Assembly: GCF_025145285.1 (NCBI RefSeq)
Contig: NZ_CP102251.1
Span: forward strand, 992,001 to 1,056,000
Source of the DNA: Alistipes onderdonkii
Lineage (GTDB): Bacteria > Bacteroidota > Bacteroidia > Bacteroidales > Rikenellaceae
DNA: 64,000 nucleotides
Direction: 5' to 3'
A model generated the notes under the pieces. That model was not told the DNA's origin, searched no databases, and saw only the letters and a program-made list of their open reading frames with translations. Position numbers and translations under genes: made by a program. Position 1 is the stretch's first letter, and each line of letters opens with the position of its first letter. Of this stretch, positions 26,145 to 34,846 are shown piece after piece.

Positions 26145-28964
26145 ATGAAAATCATCGACTTGACAGGCAGAATCCTCGTCCTGCTGCTATTTTTCCTCGG
26201 CATCGGGCAGACATGCCCCGCCGTCCCCTGGGAACCGACCATCAACCAGGTGGTCTGGCAAGGGAACGCCAAACGGCTCATCCTGCTCGTGGAAACGAAA
26301 GAGAGGCCGTTTTACACACCCAACGCCAATGAAGAGTACGACCGGATGCTCAACGGCGAGAACTATACGGGCCTCGGCTGCGCAGGCAGCGCGCGGCAGT
26401 TCCTGATCGACAACTCCGGCGGGAAATTCAGCCCTGAATTCATCGTCGTAGGCCCCCTCACGCTGTCGAAATCCATGGGATATTACGGAGGGAAGCCCCA
26501 GCCCGGCGAGGGAAACGACGGCGACGTAGGCAAGATGGTCATCGAAGCGTGCAAGATGGCCAAGGAACTGCACGGCATAGACTTCTCCCAGTTCGACTAC
26601 AACAACGACAACAAAGTCGACAACGTATACCTCTTCTACTCGGGGCCCAACGATACCACGATTCCCACCCCGTGGCCGCATGCGTCGGGCGTAGCCGGTG
26701 GCGGCCTGGTGCTCGATGGAAAGCTGGTCGACAGTTATGCGATCTCGCAAGAGATGGCGTCCGAAACGATCCGGGGCGGTTATACCACCTTCCTCCATGA
26801 ATTCGGACATACGTTAGGGCTCACGGACGATTATTCGGGCCGCCTGGGACGCTTCTCGATCTACTGTGACGGAACGTTCAACGGCGGGATCATCCCGGTC
26901 AACTTCAACGCCATGGAGCGATTGATGCTCGGCTGGCTCGACTACGAGGTGATCGACCGGGAGGGCGAATATACGCTCGAACCGCTGGCTAAAAACAAGG
27001 GGTTGCTGCTGAAGACCAACAACCCGGACGAATATTTCCTCTTCGAAAACCGGAGCAACAGCGGCGACATCACCCCGTGGGACTCCTATTTCAAATACGG
27101 GGGAATGCTGGTGTGGCACATCGACCGCTCCCAAAACATCGTGACCTGGTCGGACGGCAGCGGCACACACTCGAATACCGCCATGGGCATGTGGGGCATG
27201 AACGCCCCGAACGGCTCGCCTTCACACCCCTGCCACGAGCTGATAGAGGCGGACAACGACAACAACCCGTCATCCTACCGCGCCGGCATGTATTTCCCGG
27301 GCACCCGGCAGGTCACAAAGCTCAGTTCACAGACTCATGCGGAATTCAAGACCTGGGCCGGGCTTCCGGTCGGGATCGAAATCGACGACATCCGGCAGCA
27401 AGCCGACGGCAACATCACTTTCACGGTGAAGAAATCCGACGCGGCATCGCTCAGCGTGACAGTAAAAAACAGCGCAGGGAAATTGCAAACCAACACCTAC
27501 ATCAGCCTCACGCCCGTCGACGAGGTCGAGCGTCAATCGGTCATGGTCACCCGGAGCCTGGTAGCCTCCGGAAAGAAAATAACCGGAGACACGGGACTGA
27601 GCGGGATATGCCTGTTTGCAGAGATACCCACAGGCAAATACCGGATCGAAGCGGACAAGGAAGGCTACCTGATATACTCCGGATACGTAGAAGTAATGCA
27701 GGGTGACAATACCTGCGAAATCACTTTGCAGGCAGTCGAGGAGGCCGGCGGGACGGAGCTCAAATGGCATACGGGACAAAACCTGCAAGGCATATTTTTC
27801 GTCCCGGGACAGATCCGGGCGGCGGGCTGGGACAGCAGCGATCTCTCCCCGTATGTGGGACAGACCCTCCGGAAAGTAAATATCCAGTTGGGCGGAGACA
27901 ACAATGTCGCCGACCTGTACGTCTTCGTCGATGACCAGATCGTATACTGCAAACCCATGGAAAATATCGTCGCGAATGGCGTGACGACCATAGACCTCTC
28001 GGCCGAAAATATCGTCATCGAAGCGGGCCGAAGCCTCAAGACGGGCTACCTGCTGCATTCTGCCGCGGACTGGCCTTCGACGGCCGACGGCGGCCCGCAG
28101 GTTGACGGCAAGGGCGGCCTTATCTCGACCGACAATGGCAAGACCTGGTACCTGTCGAACGACCTTGGGGTCAATTGGGTAATCTCGATCGTCCTGCACG
28201 AAGAGGTCGACGTTCCCGTGGAAAGCGTCGGATTCGACGAACCCGAGATCGAACTGGCCGTGGGTGATGAAATGACCCTGCATGCAAACGTCCGGCCCCT
28301 CGAAGTCGCCAACCGCAAAGTGACCTGGGAGAGCAGCGACGAGGCCGTCGTATCGGTCGATGCGACCGGGAAACTAAAGGCGCTTGCCACGGGCAATGCC
28401 GTCATCACGGCGACCTCGGTACAAAACCCCGAGGTATACGGCGAGTGCCGGGTTCATGTGAAAATGAGTTCCGACATGGTCGACATCATTCCCTACCAGC
28501 GGGAAGTGAAATTATCCTGGCCGGGCTACAACCCCGACTACCGATGGCTGGTAAGCTGGCGGCAGAAAGGAGGCGAGGATTACGCCTCGGCACCCGCGCA
28601 GACCGAGACCTCGCTCTATATCAGAGGGCTACAACCCGACACAGAGTACGAAGGGAGCATCTCATCCTCCGACAGCGAGGAAGCCACGCCCGTCGAGTTT
28701 GTATTCTCGACGAAGCCTCTAACATCGAAGTATGCCGTAATCGCCCTCGACAAAAAAAGGTTTGCCGTCGGGGAGGCCGCACCGCTGGTCGTCTCGAACA
28801 TCGCCTGCGACGACTACACAATCACCTGGAAACTGAACGGCACGACGCTCGACGGGGACGAACACGTATTCGCAGAACCCGGCACCTGCGAGTTGCGTGC
28901 CGAGGTCACGTTCGATGACGGCACGACCGACGTATTAATCAAAGAATTGGAAATCACGAAATAA
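26145..28964 (+). CDS. Secreted M6 family metalloprotease with Ig-like and Fn3-like C-terminal domains
   Basis: Zinc endopeptidase of the M6 (immune inhibitor A-like) family, 939 aa. A signal peptide covers about residues 1-26 (ILVLLLFFLGIGQTCPA). The catalytic motif HEFGHTLGLTDDY lies at 218-230, with zinc ligands His218 and His222 and catalytic Glu219. After the peptidase domain (to about 430) come beta-sandwich regions: a carboxypeptidase-regulatory-like repeat (about 445-530), a jelly-roll-like part, a BIG2-type Ig-like domain (about 685-770; KVTWESSDEAVVSVDATGK) and an Fn3-like domain (about 775-850). No C-terminal sorting signal was recognised. It is followed 12 bases later by a small lipoprotein. 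Possible targets include glycoproteins or mucins, which is inference. Confidence 0.9.
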   Translation: MKIIDLTGRILVLLLFFLGIGQTCPAVPWEPTINQVVWQGNAKRLILLVETKERPFYTPNANEEYDRMLNGENYTGLGCAGSARQFLIDNSGGKFSPEFIVVGPLTLSKSMGYYGGKPQPGEGNDGDVGKMVIEACKMAKELHGIDFSQFDYNNDNKVDNVYLFYSGPNDTTIPTPWPHASGVAGGGLVLDGKLVDSYAISQEMASETIRGGYTTFLHEFGHTLGLTDDYSGRLGRFSIYCDGTFNGGIIPVNFNAMERLMLGWLDYEVIDREGEYTLEPLAKNKGLLLKTNNPDEYFLFENRSNSGDITPWDSYFKYGGMLVWHIDRSQNIVTWSDGSGTHSNTAMGMWGMNAPNGSPSHPCHELIEADNDNNPSSYRAGMYFPGTRQVTKLSSQTHAEFKTWAGLPVGIEIDDIRQQADGNITFTVKKSDAASLSVTVKNSAGKLQTNTYISLTPVDEVERQSVMVTRSLVASGKKITGDTGLSGICLFAEIPTGKYRIEADKEGYLIYSGYVEVMQGDNTCEITLQAVEEAGGTELKWHTGQNLQGIFFVPGQIRAAGWDSSDLSPYVGQTLRKVNIQLGGDNNVADLYVFVDDQIVYCKPMENIVANGVTTIDLSAENIVIEAGRSLKTGYLLHSAADWPSTADGGPQVDGKGGLISTDNGKTWYLSNDLGVNWVISIVLHEEVDVPVESVGFDEPEIELAVGDEMTLHANVRPLEVANRKVTWESSDEAVVSVDATGKLKALATGNAVITATSVQNPEVYGECRVHVKMSSDMVDIIPYQREVKLSWPGYNPDYRWLVSWRQKGGEDYASAPAQTETSLYIRGLQPDTEYEGSISSSDSEEATPVEFVFSTKPLTSKYAVIALDKKRFAVGEAAPLVVSNIACDDYTITWKLNGTTLDGDEHVFAEPGTCELRAEVTFDDGTTDVLIKELEITK

Positions 28965-28976
28965 AAAGAGACGGCC

Positions 28977-29387
28977 ATGCTCAGAAGAATCCTCATCCTC
29001 ACCATGCTCTTCGCCGTGGTTACGGCCTGCAGCAAGAGCGACACCGACAAATCGGGCCATTCGTACGCCCTGTTACAAAAGGATGTGCCGGGTGTATACG
29101 AAAACGAAAACAGCCTGTTCATCTACGACAACGACCTCTACCAATACGCCTACAACACCAGCCGGCACAGTTTCCGGATACAGAATACCTCCCAAAGCCG
29201 TTTCATGGCGTGCATGCTGGAAACGGCCCCCGTGGTCGACCGATACGTCAAGGTGACGGTGGAAACACAGGGAATATCGAGTATCCCCTCGCAGGAATTG
29301 CAAGCCTTAGTCCTGAAAATATCTCAGGGCAAGGTCTGGCTATGGGACGAAACGAAAAATACAGGCCTCATCATTCGGCTCGAATAA
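28977..29387 (+). CDS. Small hypothetical lipoprotein cotranscribed with the M6 protease
   Basis: A 136-aa protein with a lipoprotein signal (lipobox VTAC, Cys18) and a charged S-K-S-D-T-D stretch after it, suggesting surface display. I recognise no domain. The mature part is rich in Tyr and Ser near the N-terminus (SLFIYDNDLYQYAYN) and predicted beta-rich later (YVKVTVETQGISSIPSQ). Its start lies 12 bases after the protease stop, so it could be a partner, inhibitor or anchor of that protease. A hairpin follows it. Confidence 0.75.
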   Translation: MLRRILILTMLFAVVTACSKSDTDKSGHSYALLQKDVPGVYENENSLFIYDNDLYQYAYNTSRHSFRIQNTSQSRFMACMLETAPVVDRYVKVTVETQGISSIPSQELQALVLKISQGKVWLWDETKNTGLIIRLE

Positions 29388-29406
29388 CCCTCCCCGGCAA
29401 ATACGG

Positions 29407-29443
29407 AAAAAAGGTTCCGGCAGCCATAGCTGCCGGAACCTTT
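29407..29443 (-). terminator. Terminator between convergent genes (best on the minus strand)
   Basis: A 14-bp perfect stem (29410-29423 with 29430-29443) with a 6-base loop. On the minus strand it is followed by a run of six T (partly inside the stem), so it ends the GH106 operon; on the plus strand it has only three T after the stem but may also stop the protease transcript. Confidence 0.8.
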
Positions 29444-29514
29444 CCATTATATTGTCAGATATTTCCGCACAATCGGCCGGCTCGCGCCACGCCCAAAATT
29501 GCACAAAGCACTGG

Positions 29515-32500
29515 TTACAATTCCTTTCCGACATTTATATGCACAGGCCCGAGAAGTCCGCTTTCCCGCAGCGGTTCATCGGCCAAGGGCCAGCGGATCA
29601 CCCAGGTTTTGCGTGCCGCGGGCTTCTGCGCCGCATCGTAGACCAGCCTGTTGAACCAGCTCCCGGTCACTTCGACCACAACCGCATTGGTTCCGGGACG
29701 GACATAATCGCTGATGTCCGTACGGTAAGGCGGCGCCCAAAGCGTCTGCACAGGGCGGCCGTTCACCGTCACCGCCGCAATCATCCCGACACGCCCCAGG
29801 TCGAGCGTATATGTGGCACCCGGCTCCCGGGCTTCGAACGTCGTTTCGTAAACCGCCGTGCCGGAGAACGCCCGCCCCTCTTCGGACAGGCCGAGGTCTT
29901 TCCAGGGCTTCAGTTCCGACAGTTCCAGCCTTTCGGGGGCACCCCAACCCGCCGGGAAACGAAGCGTCCAATCCCGCAGGGGGATCGCGGCGGCTTGCGC
30001 CCCCGCGGCGACGTGCGGCTGCGGCAGATCGGACTCCGGGACATCCCTCCGGAATACGACGTAGCACGACCCTGACTGCGGCAGTTCGAGCGACACGCGG
30101 GTGCGATTCCCGCAGGCGACGGCCTGTGCCCGCGTTCTGCCGCCCGTCGCGGGATCCCACACTTCGACGATGCCGCTGCAACGGAAATCCAGCGTTCCGG
30201 CGAAGCCCGCACCTTTCGGAGGACACACGAAATACCAGTCCGCCCCTTCCGTACGGCGGTGCGCCCAAAGCACATCGCCCCGGACGTCGGGCGTTATGCC
30301 GGCGGCAGCGAGCGCCTCAGGAATCGCCAGCCCCGAAATCACACGACCCCTGCCGACTTTCCGCACGCCTGCGGTACGCCTTCCCCAAATCGCCTTTACG
30401 GCTTTGTCGAAACGCCGTTGCGCCTGCATCCCGCCGCTGAGCGTCGCCAACCCCTCGGGGGCCTCGCCGATAACGGTGGCGCCTGCCCGGACGAAGGCGA
30501 GGATCTTCTCGAGTGTTGCGGGCAGCATCCGGCAGTTGTCGGGCAGCCACAGCACGCTGTAACGGATACCATCGGGCGTCACGAACATTCCCTCCTCCAC
30601 GCGGAGGCGGTTCATCAGGATATCGGGATTGCAATAGTCGTATTTGTAGCCTTGCAGGAAGGCGGGATCCTGGTCGGGCTTGGGGCTCAGTTCGTCACCC
30701 AGATACCAGATGATGTCGGAAACGGGGCGCCCCCGCTCCATCATATAGCTGCAACGGGCGAAATAATCGTTGATGACGGGCATGTGTTTCCACCAGGTCT
30801 GCCCGCGCAGGAAAGGGGTGCCGATACCCGGCCCGCCGAACGATGTCCCGGGAGGCAGGAACGGTCGTTGCGGGTTATGCGTATAGGTATGGTATATGAG
30901 GTGCGTGACGCCCTCGGCCAGGTTGGTATTGGCGACCTCCTTGAGCATACTCCACTGTTCGTCCCACGTATGGGTGAACGAGGTAAAGGCTTCGGCCGAA
31001 ACCCGCGGCTTGCCGTAGAAACGGGCGGCCGAAGCGGCCGGTTTTATGGGCTTGAAATTCAGCGACCCGACGAAGCCGTCGGTGAAAGGCTGCCAGAATT
31101 CGCACATCGGGACATCGGCATATTTGTAATATTCGAGGATGTCGGCCGGGAAAACGTCGCCGGCGGCCGTTTCATACGAAATAGTCAGGCCCTTCTCCCG
31201 GGCGAGCGCAGCCATCGTCCCGTAGAAATTCTCGGAAAAAAGTTTCGAAATCGTCGCACGCCAGTCGCGCAGGAACCGCGCCGTGGTCTCCTGGTCGTCG
31301 ACCACGAAGCCCATGACGGCCGGAAGCCAGCTGCGCAGCGCATAGTCGTTACGCCCGGCGAACTCGGCCTCCATATCGTCCGTCCAGGTCTGGGTCTCGC
31401 ATTCCCAGCTGTCGAGCAGCATGCCATCGAGCAGCCCGCCGGACAAAGGGCCGTCGTGCAGGCGTCCGATGTAGCCGGCGAACTGCGCCCGGGCCCCGTC
31501 GGGCGACAATTTATTGCACTCCCACCCGGTTCCTTCGGGAGGGGCCGGTGAATTCCGCCGGCCGGTATTGACATGGCCGATGCGCAGGATCGTCCAGCGC
31601 CCCTCGGGCACCGTCCACTCCAGCGTACCGTCTTCGCGCATCGCATCCGTGATATCCACGATCCGATCCCGGGCAACATATGCGGCAGGGTTCTGCTGCG
31701 GGTGGGCGTTCGCCCGCTCCAGGTTGCGGAGCGTCCATCCCGCCTCGGACTCCCAGCAGTTTTTCCGGGCTGCCGTATACAGTTTGAGCGACCAGAGCGT
31801 CATGTCGTATTTGTTTTCGATCGTAATACGGTACCTGGCGGTTGCACCGCCGTCGGCACAGGCGAACGAGACCGGGGTATTATCCTGCGAATTGGCCGAG
31901 GGCACCGCACCGTGCATGACCCGCGTGGCATGCCCGTTAGGGGCTATGGCTTCGACGCTGAGGGTGATGCCAGGCTCGTAACAGCGGGGATGGTTGATGC
32001 TGTTCATGCTCGGCAGTTCGATGGTGCGGATCGTGACTGCCTCGGGGAACGTGACCTCGATCCGCACGGGTTCGCCGTCGCCGCACGGCGGCAGGTGCAC
32101 CGGGCTGCGGTTCGTACCGGAGAGCACCTCCTTCCACGGCAGGTCGCGGTTCCCTTCGGCCGAGAGGGGCTTCAGGAAATCGCCGGTATCGTCCAGCGGC
32201 GTGGGAAAGGCCAGCACGGCAATGTCGCGGTAATCGCGCCATGCCTCCCGCCCCGTCTGCGGAAGGGGCAGCACCACGCCCCTGTCCCCTGCCGAAGCAT
32301 CCGTGCGGCTCCAGGCCAGATGGCGCATCGCATTCGACGGTTCGATCCACGGGCCGCCCGAGGTCGCCCATCCCGAGCAGTTCTGCATCGTAAAGCGCAG
32401 CCCCAGCCGGTGCGCCTCTTTTGCGGCATGCTTCACCACGTCGTCCCACATCGGGCTCAGCGCCGTGATCTGGGGTTCGACGCCCGGCCACGGGCCGCCG

Positions 32501-32775
32501 AACTGCCCGTGGAACAGCTGCACGCCCGAAATCCCCGCTCCGGCAATCGCCTCGAGGTCTTCGGTAATTCCCTCGGCCGATACGTTGCCGCCGATGAAAT
32601 GGAACCACGTCTGAGGATAGTTGATCCGGGGCGGCGTCCGGAAATTGGAAATATCGTCCGCCCCGAAGGGACGGCGCAGCTCTTCCGCATCGGGCACGGC
32701 CGCCACCTGGCCGAAGGCCGCGCGGGCGGCCATGACGGAGAGCAATAAAAAGCAGGTTTTATAGATGATTCTCAT
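29515..32775 (-). CDS. GH106-like glycosyl hydrolase (putative alpha-L-rhamnosidase)
   Basis: Secreted protein of 1086 aa, last gene of a four-gene operon. The start at 32775 gives a clean signal peptide (IIYKTCFLLLSVMAARAAFG); the in-frame codon 18 bases upstream adds no signal features. The catalytic TIM-barrel part begins at about 45 and contains the GH106-type segments ITEDLEAIAGAGISGVQLF and FTMQNCSGWATSGGPWIEPS. A C-terminal GH2-like sugar-binding sandwich follows (ATYTLDLGRVGMIAAVTVNG; TDISDYVRPGTNAVVVEVT). Known GH106 members remove alpha-L-rhamnose, for example from rhamnogalacturonan II and other pectins. This copy is divergent (FHFIGGN in place of the usual W-W-W stretch), so the exact linkage is unknown. 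Confidence 0.8.
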   Translation of the reverse strand: MRIIYKTCFLLLSVMAARAAFGQVAAVPDAEELRRPFGADDISNFRTPPRINYPQTWFHFIGGNVSAEGITEDLEAIAGAGISGVQLFHGQFGGPWPGVEPQITALSPMWDDVVKHAAKEAHRLGLRFTMQNCSGWATSGGPWIEPSNAMRHLAWSRTDASAGDRGVVLPLPQTGREAWRDYRDIAVLAFPTPLDDTGDFLKPLSAEGNRDLPWKEVLSGTNRSPVHLPPCGDGEPVRIEVTFPEAVTIRTIELPSMNSINHPRCYEPGITLSVEAIAPNGHATRVMHGAVPSANSQDNTPVSFACADGGATARYRITIENKYDMTLWSLKLYTAARKNCWESEAGWTLRNLERANAHPQQNPAAYVARDRIVDITDAMREDGTLEWTVPEGRWTILRIGHVNTGRRNSPAPPEGTGWECNKLSPDGARAQFAGYIGRLHDGPLSGGLLDGMLLDSWECETQTWTDDMEAEFAGRNDYALRSWLPAVMGFVVDDQETTARFLRDWRATISKLFSENFYGTMAALAREKGLTISYETAAGDVFPADILEYYKYADVPMCEFWQPFTDGFVGSLNFKPIKPAASAARFYGKPRVSAEAFTSFTHTWDEQWSMLKEVANTNLAEGVTHLIYHTYTHNPQRPFLPPGTSFGGPGIGTPFLRGQTWWKHMPVINDYFARCSYMMERGRPVSDIIWYLGDELSPKPDQDPAFLQGYKYDYCNPDILMNRLRVEEGMFVTPDGIRYSVLWLPDNCRMLPATLEKILAFVRAGATVIGEAPEGLATLSGGMQAQRRFDKAVKAIWGRRTAGVRKVGRGRVISGLAIPEALAAAGITPDVRGDVLWAHRRTEGADWYFVCPPKGAGFAGTLDFRCSGIVEVWDPATGGRTRAQAVACGNRTRVSLELPQSGSCYVVFRRDVPESDLPQPHVAAGAQAAAIPLRDWTLRFPAGWGAPERLELSELKPWKDLGLSEEGRAFSGTAVYETTFEAREPGATYTLDLGRVGMIAAVTVNGRPVQTLWAPPYRTDISDYVRPGTNAVVVEVTGSWFNRLVYDAAQKPAARKTWVIRWPLADEPLRESGLLGPVHINVGKEL

Positions 32776-32812
32776 AAGTCCGGGTATTAGCAAACAACAC
32801 GTTACGGAAGGG

Positions 32813-34840
32813 TTAGCGTACCAGGGGGAATTCCGAGATGCGCAGCGTCGTACAACCGTAGGGTATCAGTTCGATCTCCTCCTCGGGGCAGGGGCTTGCG
32901 CAAACCGAGTACGGCAGGGGCCCGGCCATTTCGTTATACAGCGTCCAAGTCGGGATCTCGCGCGCCCTGACCCGTATCCTGACGGGTGCATTTTCGGGAT
33001 TCCAGAAAAAGCGTCCCTGCTGTTTTTCCTTGTCCAAAGATACGGAAAAATGTTTTTCGGGTTGTTCCGCGGCACGCGCAAGTATCCCGTAATTCCACTT
33101 GTCGGCGGAGGTCACCTCGTAATATTCGTCGCCGAACTGGGCTGTCTCGCCGTCGCCGAACGGTTTTTTCTCCCAAGTCTCCCGCATGGCGAGGGCATAC
33201 ACCAGCGGGCCGCGCTCGACGGCCACGGAGTTTTCGTACCAGCGGCTCGTGGTCACTTCCATCGGCAGGCGCAGCACGAGCCGGTCGCCGTCGCGCCACT
33301 CCCGGTCGAAGACGGCCATGCTCCCGCCGCGGGGATTCCCGATCACCGTCCCGTTCAGGCAGACCTCGGCGTTGCGGCACCAGGCGGGAATGCGCAGGTG
33401 GAACGGGAATTTGCAGGCTTTTTTACCGGACATCCGGATCGTGAAGCGGATTTCGTCCTCCATGGGATAGGCCGTATCTTCGCCGATCGTGACCGCATGC
33501 CCGCCGCCGACCTTCAGCGAAACTTCGGAAGGCGAATAGAGCATCGCCGCCACACCGCCGCCGGGCGCGGCATACCACAGGTTCTGCGTGAACTTGGGCC
33601 ATCCCTGGTGCATGTTCGAGAAACAGCAGGGGTATCCCGAAAGTGTCCCGAAAACGATGTCCGTGCGGGCGTGGTTGGCGTCCTCGTAGAAATTATGCGT
33701 ATGGCGGGTCGCCATCACCTGGTTGGGCTGCTGGAAATACTGCTTGTGCATGAAGTCGTCGGTGACCTGCGTCGGCAGGGCATTGAACGCGATGCGTTCG
33801 AGGTGGTCGGCAAAGGCGACGTCGCCCGTGATTTCGGTCATCTTTTCGAGCGAATACATCAGCTCGACGGCCGAACACAGCTCCGAGCCCTGCGTAGGGT
33901 TATTCCCGTGCAGCCCCTCGTCCCCGCCGAACATTCCCTGGGGCTGGCCGTGCAACAGCCGGATATCGGACAGCCCCTTTTTCACGGCGTCGATATACTC
34001 CCGGTCGGGATGCTGCTGGTAATAGATAACCGGTTCCTTGAGCCCCTGCGCCAGGTTTACGCAGTGGATGGAGCCGAAGCGTTTGAGGTCGTCCGAGCGA
34101 AGGAACATACGGGTGAAATCATGCCCCTGGCTGTGGAGCAGGTCGCCCAGTTCCAGCAGGAATCCGTCACCGGTCAGGTTGTAAAGCCAATAGACGGCCT
34201 GCAGATTGTCGCACACCCGGTAGCGTGCCCAGAATGTCCAGTGGCCCAGCGGTTTTTCGGGCAGGGTTTTCAACTGGTACCGGAAATAGCGGGTCATGAA
34301 ATCGACGACGCGCCGGTCGCCCGTCGCGGAATAGTACTGCTGGAGTATCTTCAGCACCACCATCCTCGGCCACCAGTCGGCCGAGTTGTCGCGTTGCAGG
34401 CCCGCCTCGTAAGGATAGTCCTGTGCCGGGCCGAAATAACCGTCTTCGCGCTGGCTTTGCAACGCCCATTCGACCCAGGGCTGCACTTTTGCCTTGAGCT
34501 GTCCGTCATCCAGGATATAGGCCAGCGGCAGCAGCCCGTCGATCCAATAGGGGCCGCGCTCCCACTGGTCGCCGTCACCGCCCAGCCAGCCGTTACGCGG
34601 GCCCATGACCTCGGGATAGAGCCTGTCCATCTGTCCGGTCGCCCCGGAACGCTGGCGTTCCAGCATTTCGAGCAGCCAGCCCTGCGCCCGGATCGCACCC
34701 AGCGGCAGCTCGGCATAGGCTTTGGGCGCCAACGGCGCCCGGTTGTGCGCAAAAGGCGCCCCGGAATCTTCGCCGCCCGCGAACCCGGCGGCAGGCGCAA
34801 AGGCGAGCGCCAGCATCATATATATTTTCAGATATTTCAT
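32813..34840 (-). CDS. GH127/DUF1680 family glycosyl hydrolase (beta-L-arabinofuranosidase-like)
   Basis: Secreted (alpha/alpha)6-barrel enzyme, 675 aa, signal peptide residues 1-21 (MMLALAFAPAAGFAG). GH127 and related families (GH137, GH142, GH146) use a zinc-bound cysteine as nucleophile. The residues equivalent to Bifidobacterium HypBA1 are visible: Glu320 and Cys322 in GSELCSAVE, and the pair Cys405-Cys406 in GYPCCFSNMHQGWPK, so the active centre looks complete. The C-terminal half has beta-sandwich domains (FHLRIPAWCRNAEVCLNG). Activities in this clan include beta-L-arabinofuranosidase and, for a B. thetaiotaomicron GH127 member, removal of aceric acid from RG-II, so specificity is open. 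It lies six bases after one GH106-like gene and 37 before another. Confidence 0.87.
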   Translation of the reverse strand: MKYLKIYMMLALAFAPAAGFAGGEDSGAPFAHNRAPLAPKAYAELPLGAIRAQGWLLEMLERQRSGATGQMDRLYPEVMGPRNGWLGGDGDQWERGPYWIDGLLPLAYILDDGQLKAKVQPWVEWALQSQREDGYFGPAQDYPYEAGLQRDNSADWWPRMVVLKILQQYYSATGDRRVVDFMTRYFRYQLKTLPEKPLGHWTFWARYRVCDNLQAVYWLYNLTGDGFLLELGDLLHSQGHDFTRMFLRSDDLKRFGSIHCVNLAQGLKEPVIYYQQHPDREYIDAVKKGLSDIRLLHGQPQGMFGGDEGLHGNNPTQGSELCSAVELMYSLEKMTEITGDVAFADHLERIAFNALPTQVTDDFMHKQYFQQPNQVMATRHTHNFYEDANHARTDIVFGTLSGYPCCFSNMHQGWPKFTQNLWYAAPGGGVAAMLYSPSEVSLKVGGGHAVTIGEDTAYPMEDEIRFTIRMSGKKACKFPFHLRIPAWCRNAEVCLNGTVIGNPRGGSMAVFDREWRDGDRLVLRLPMEVTTSRWYENSVAVERGPLVYALAMRETWEKKPFGDGETAQFGDEYYEVTSADKWNYGILARAAEQPEKHFSVSLDKEKQQGRFFWNPENAPVRIRVRAREIPTWTLYNEMAGPLPYSVCASPCPEEEIELIPYGCTTLRISEFPLVR

Positions 34841-34846
34841 GTCCTC

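Noticed and set aside
29210..29641. Plus-strand open frame overlapping the end of the small lipoprotein gene
   Set aside because: It runs through the terminator and into the antisense of the GH106 gene without any protein feature.
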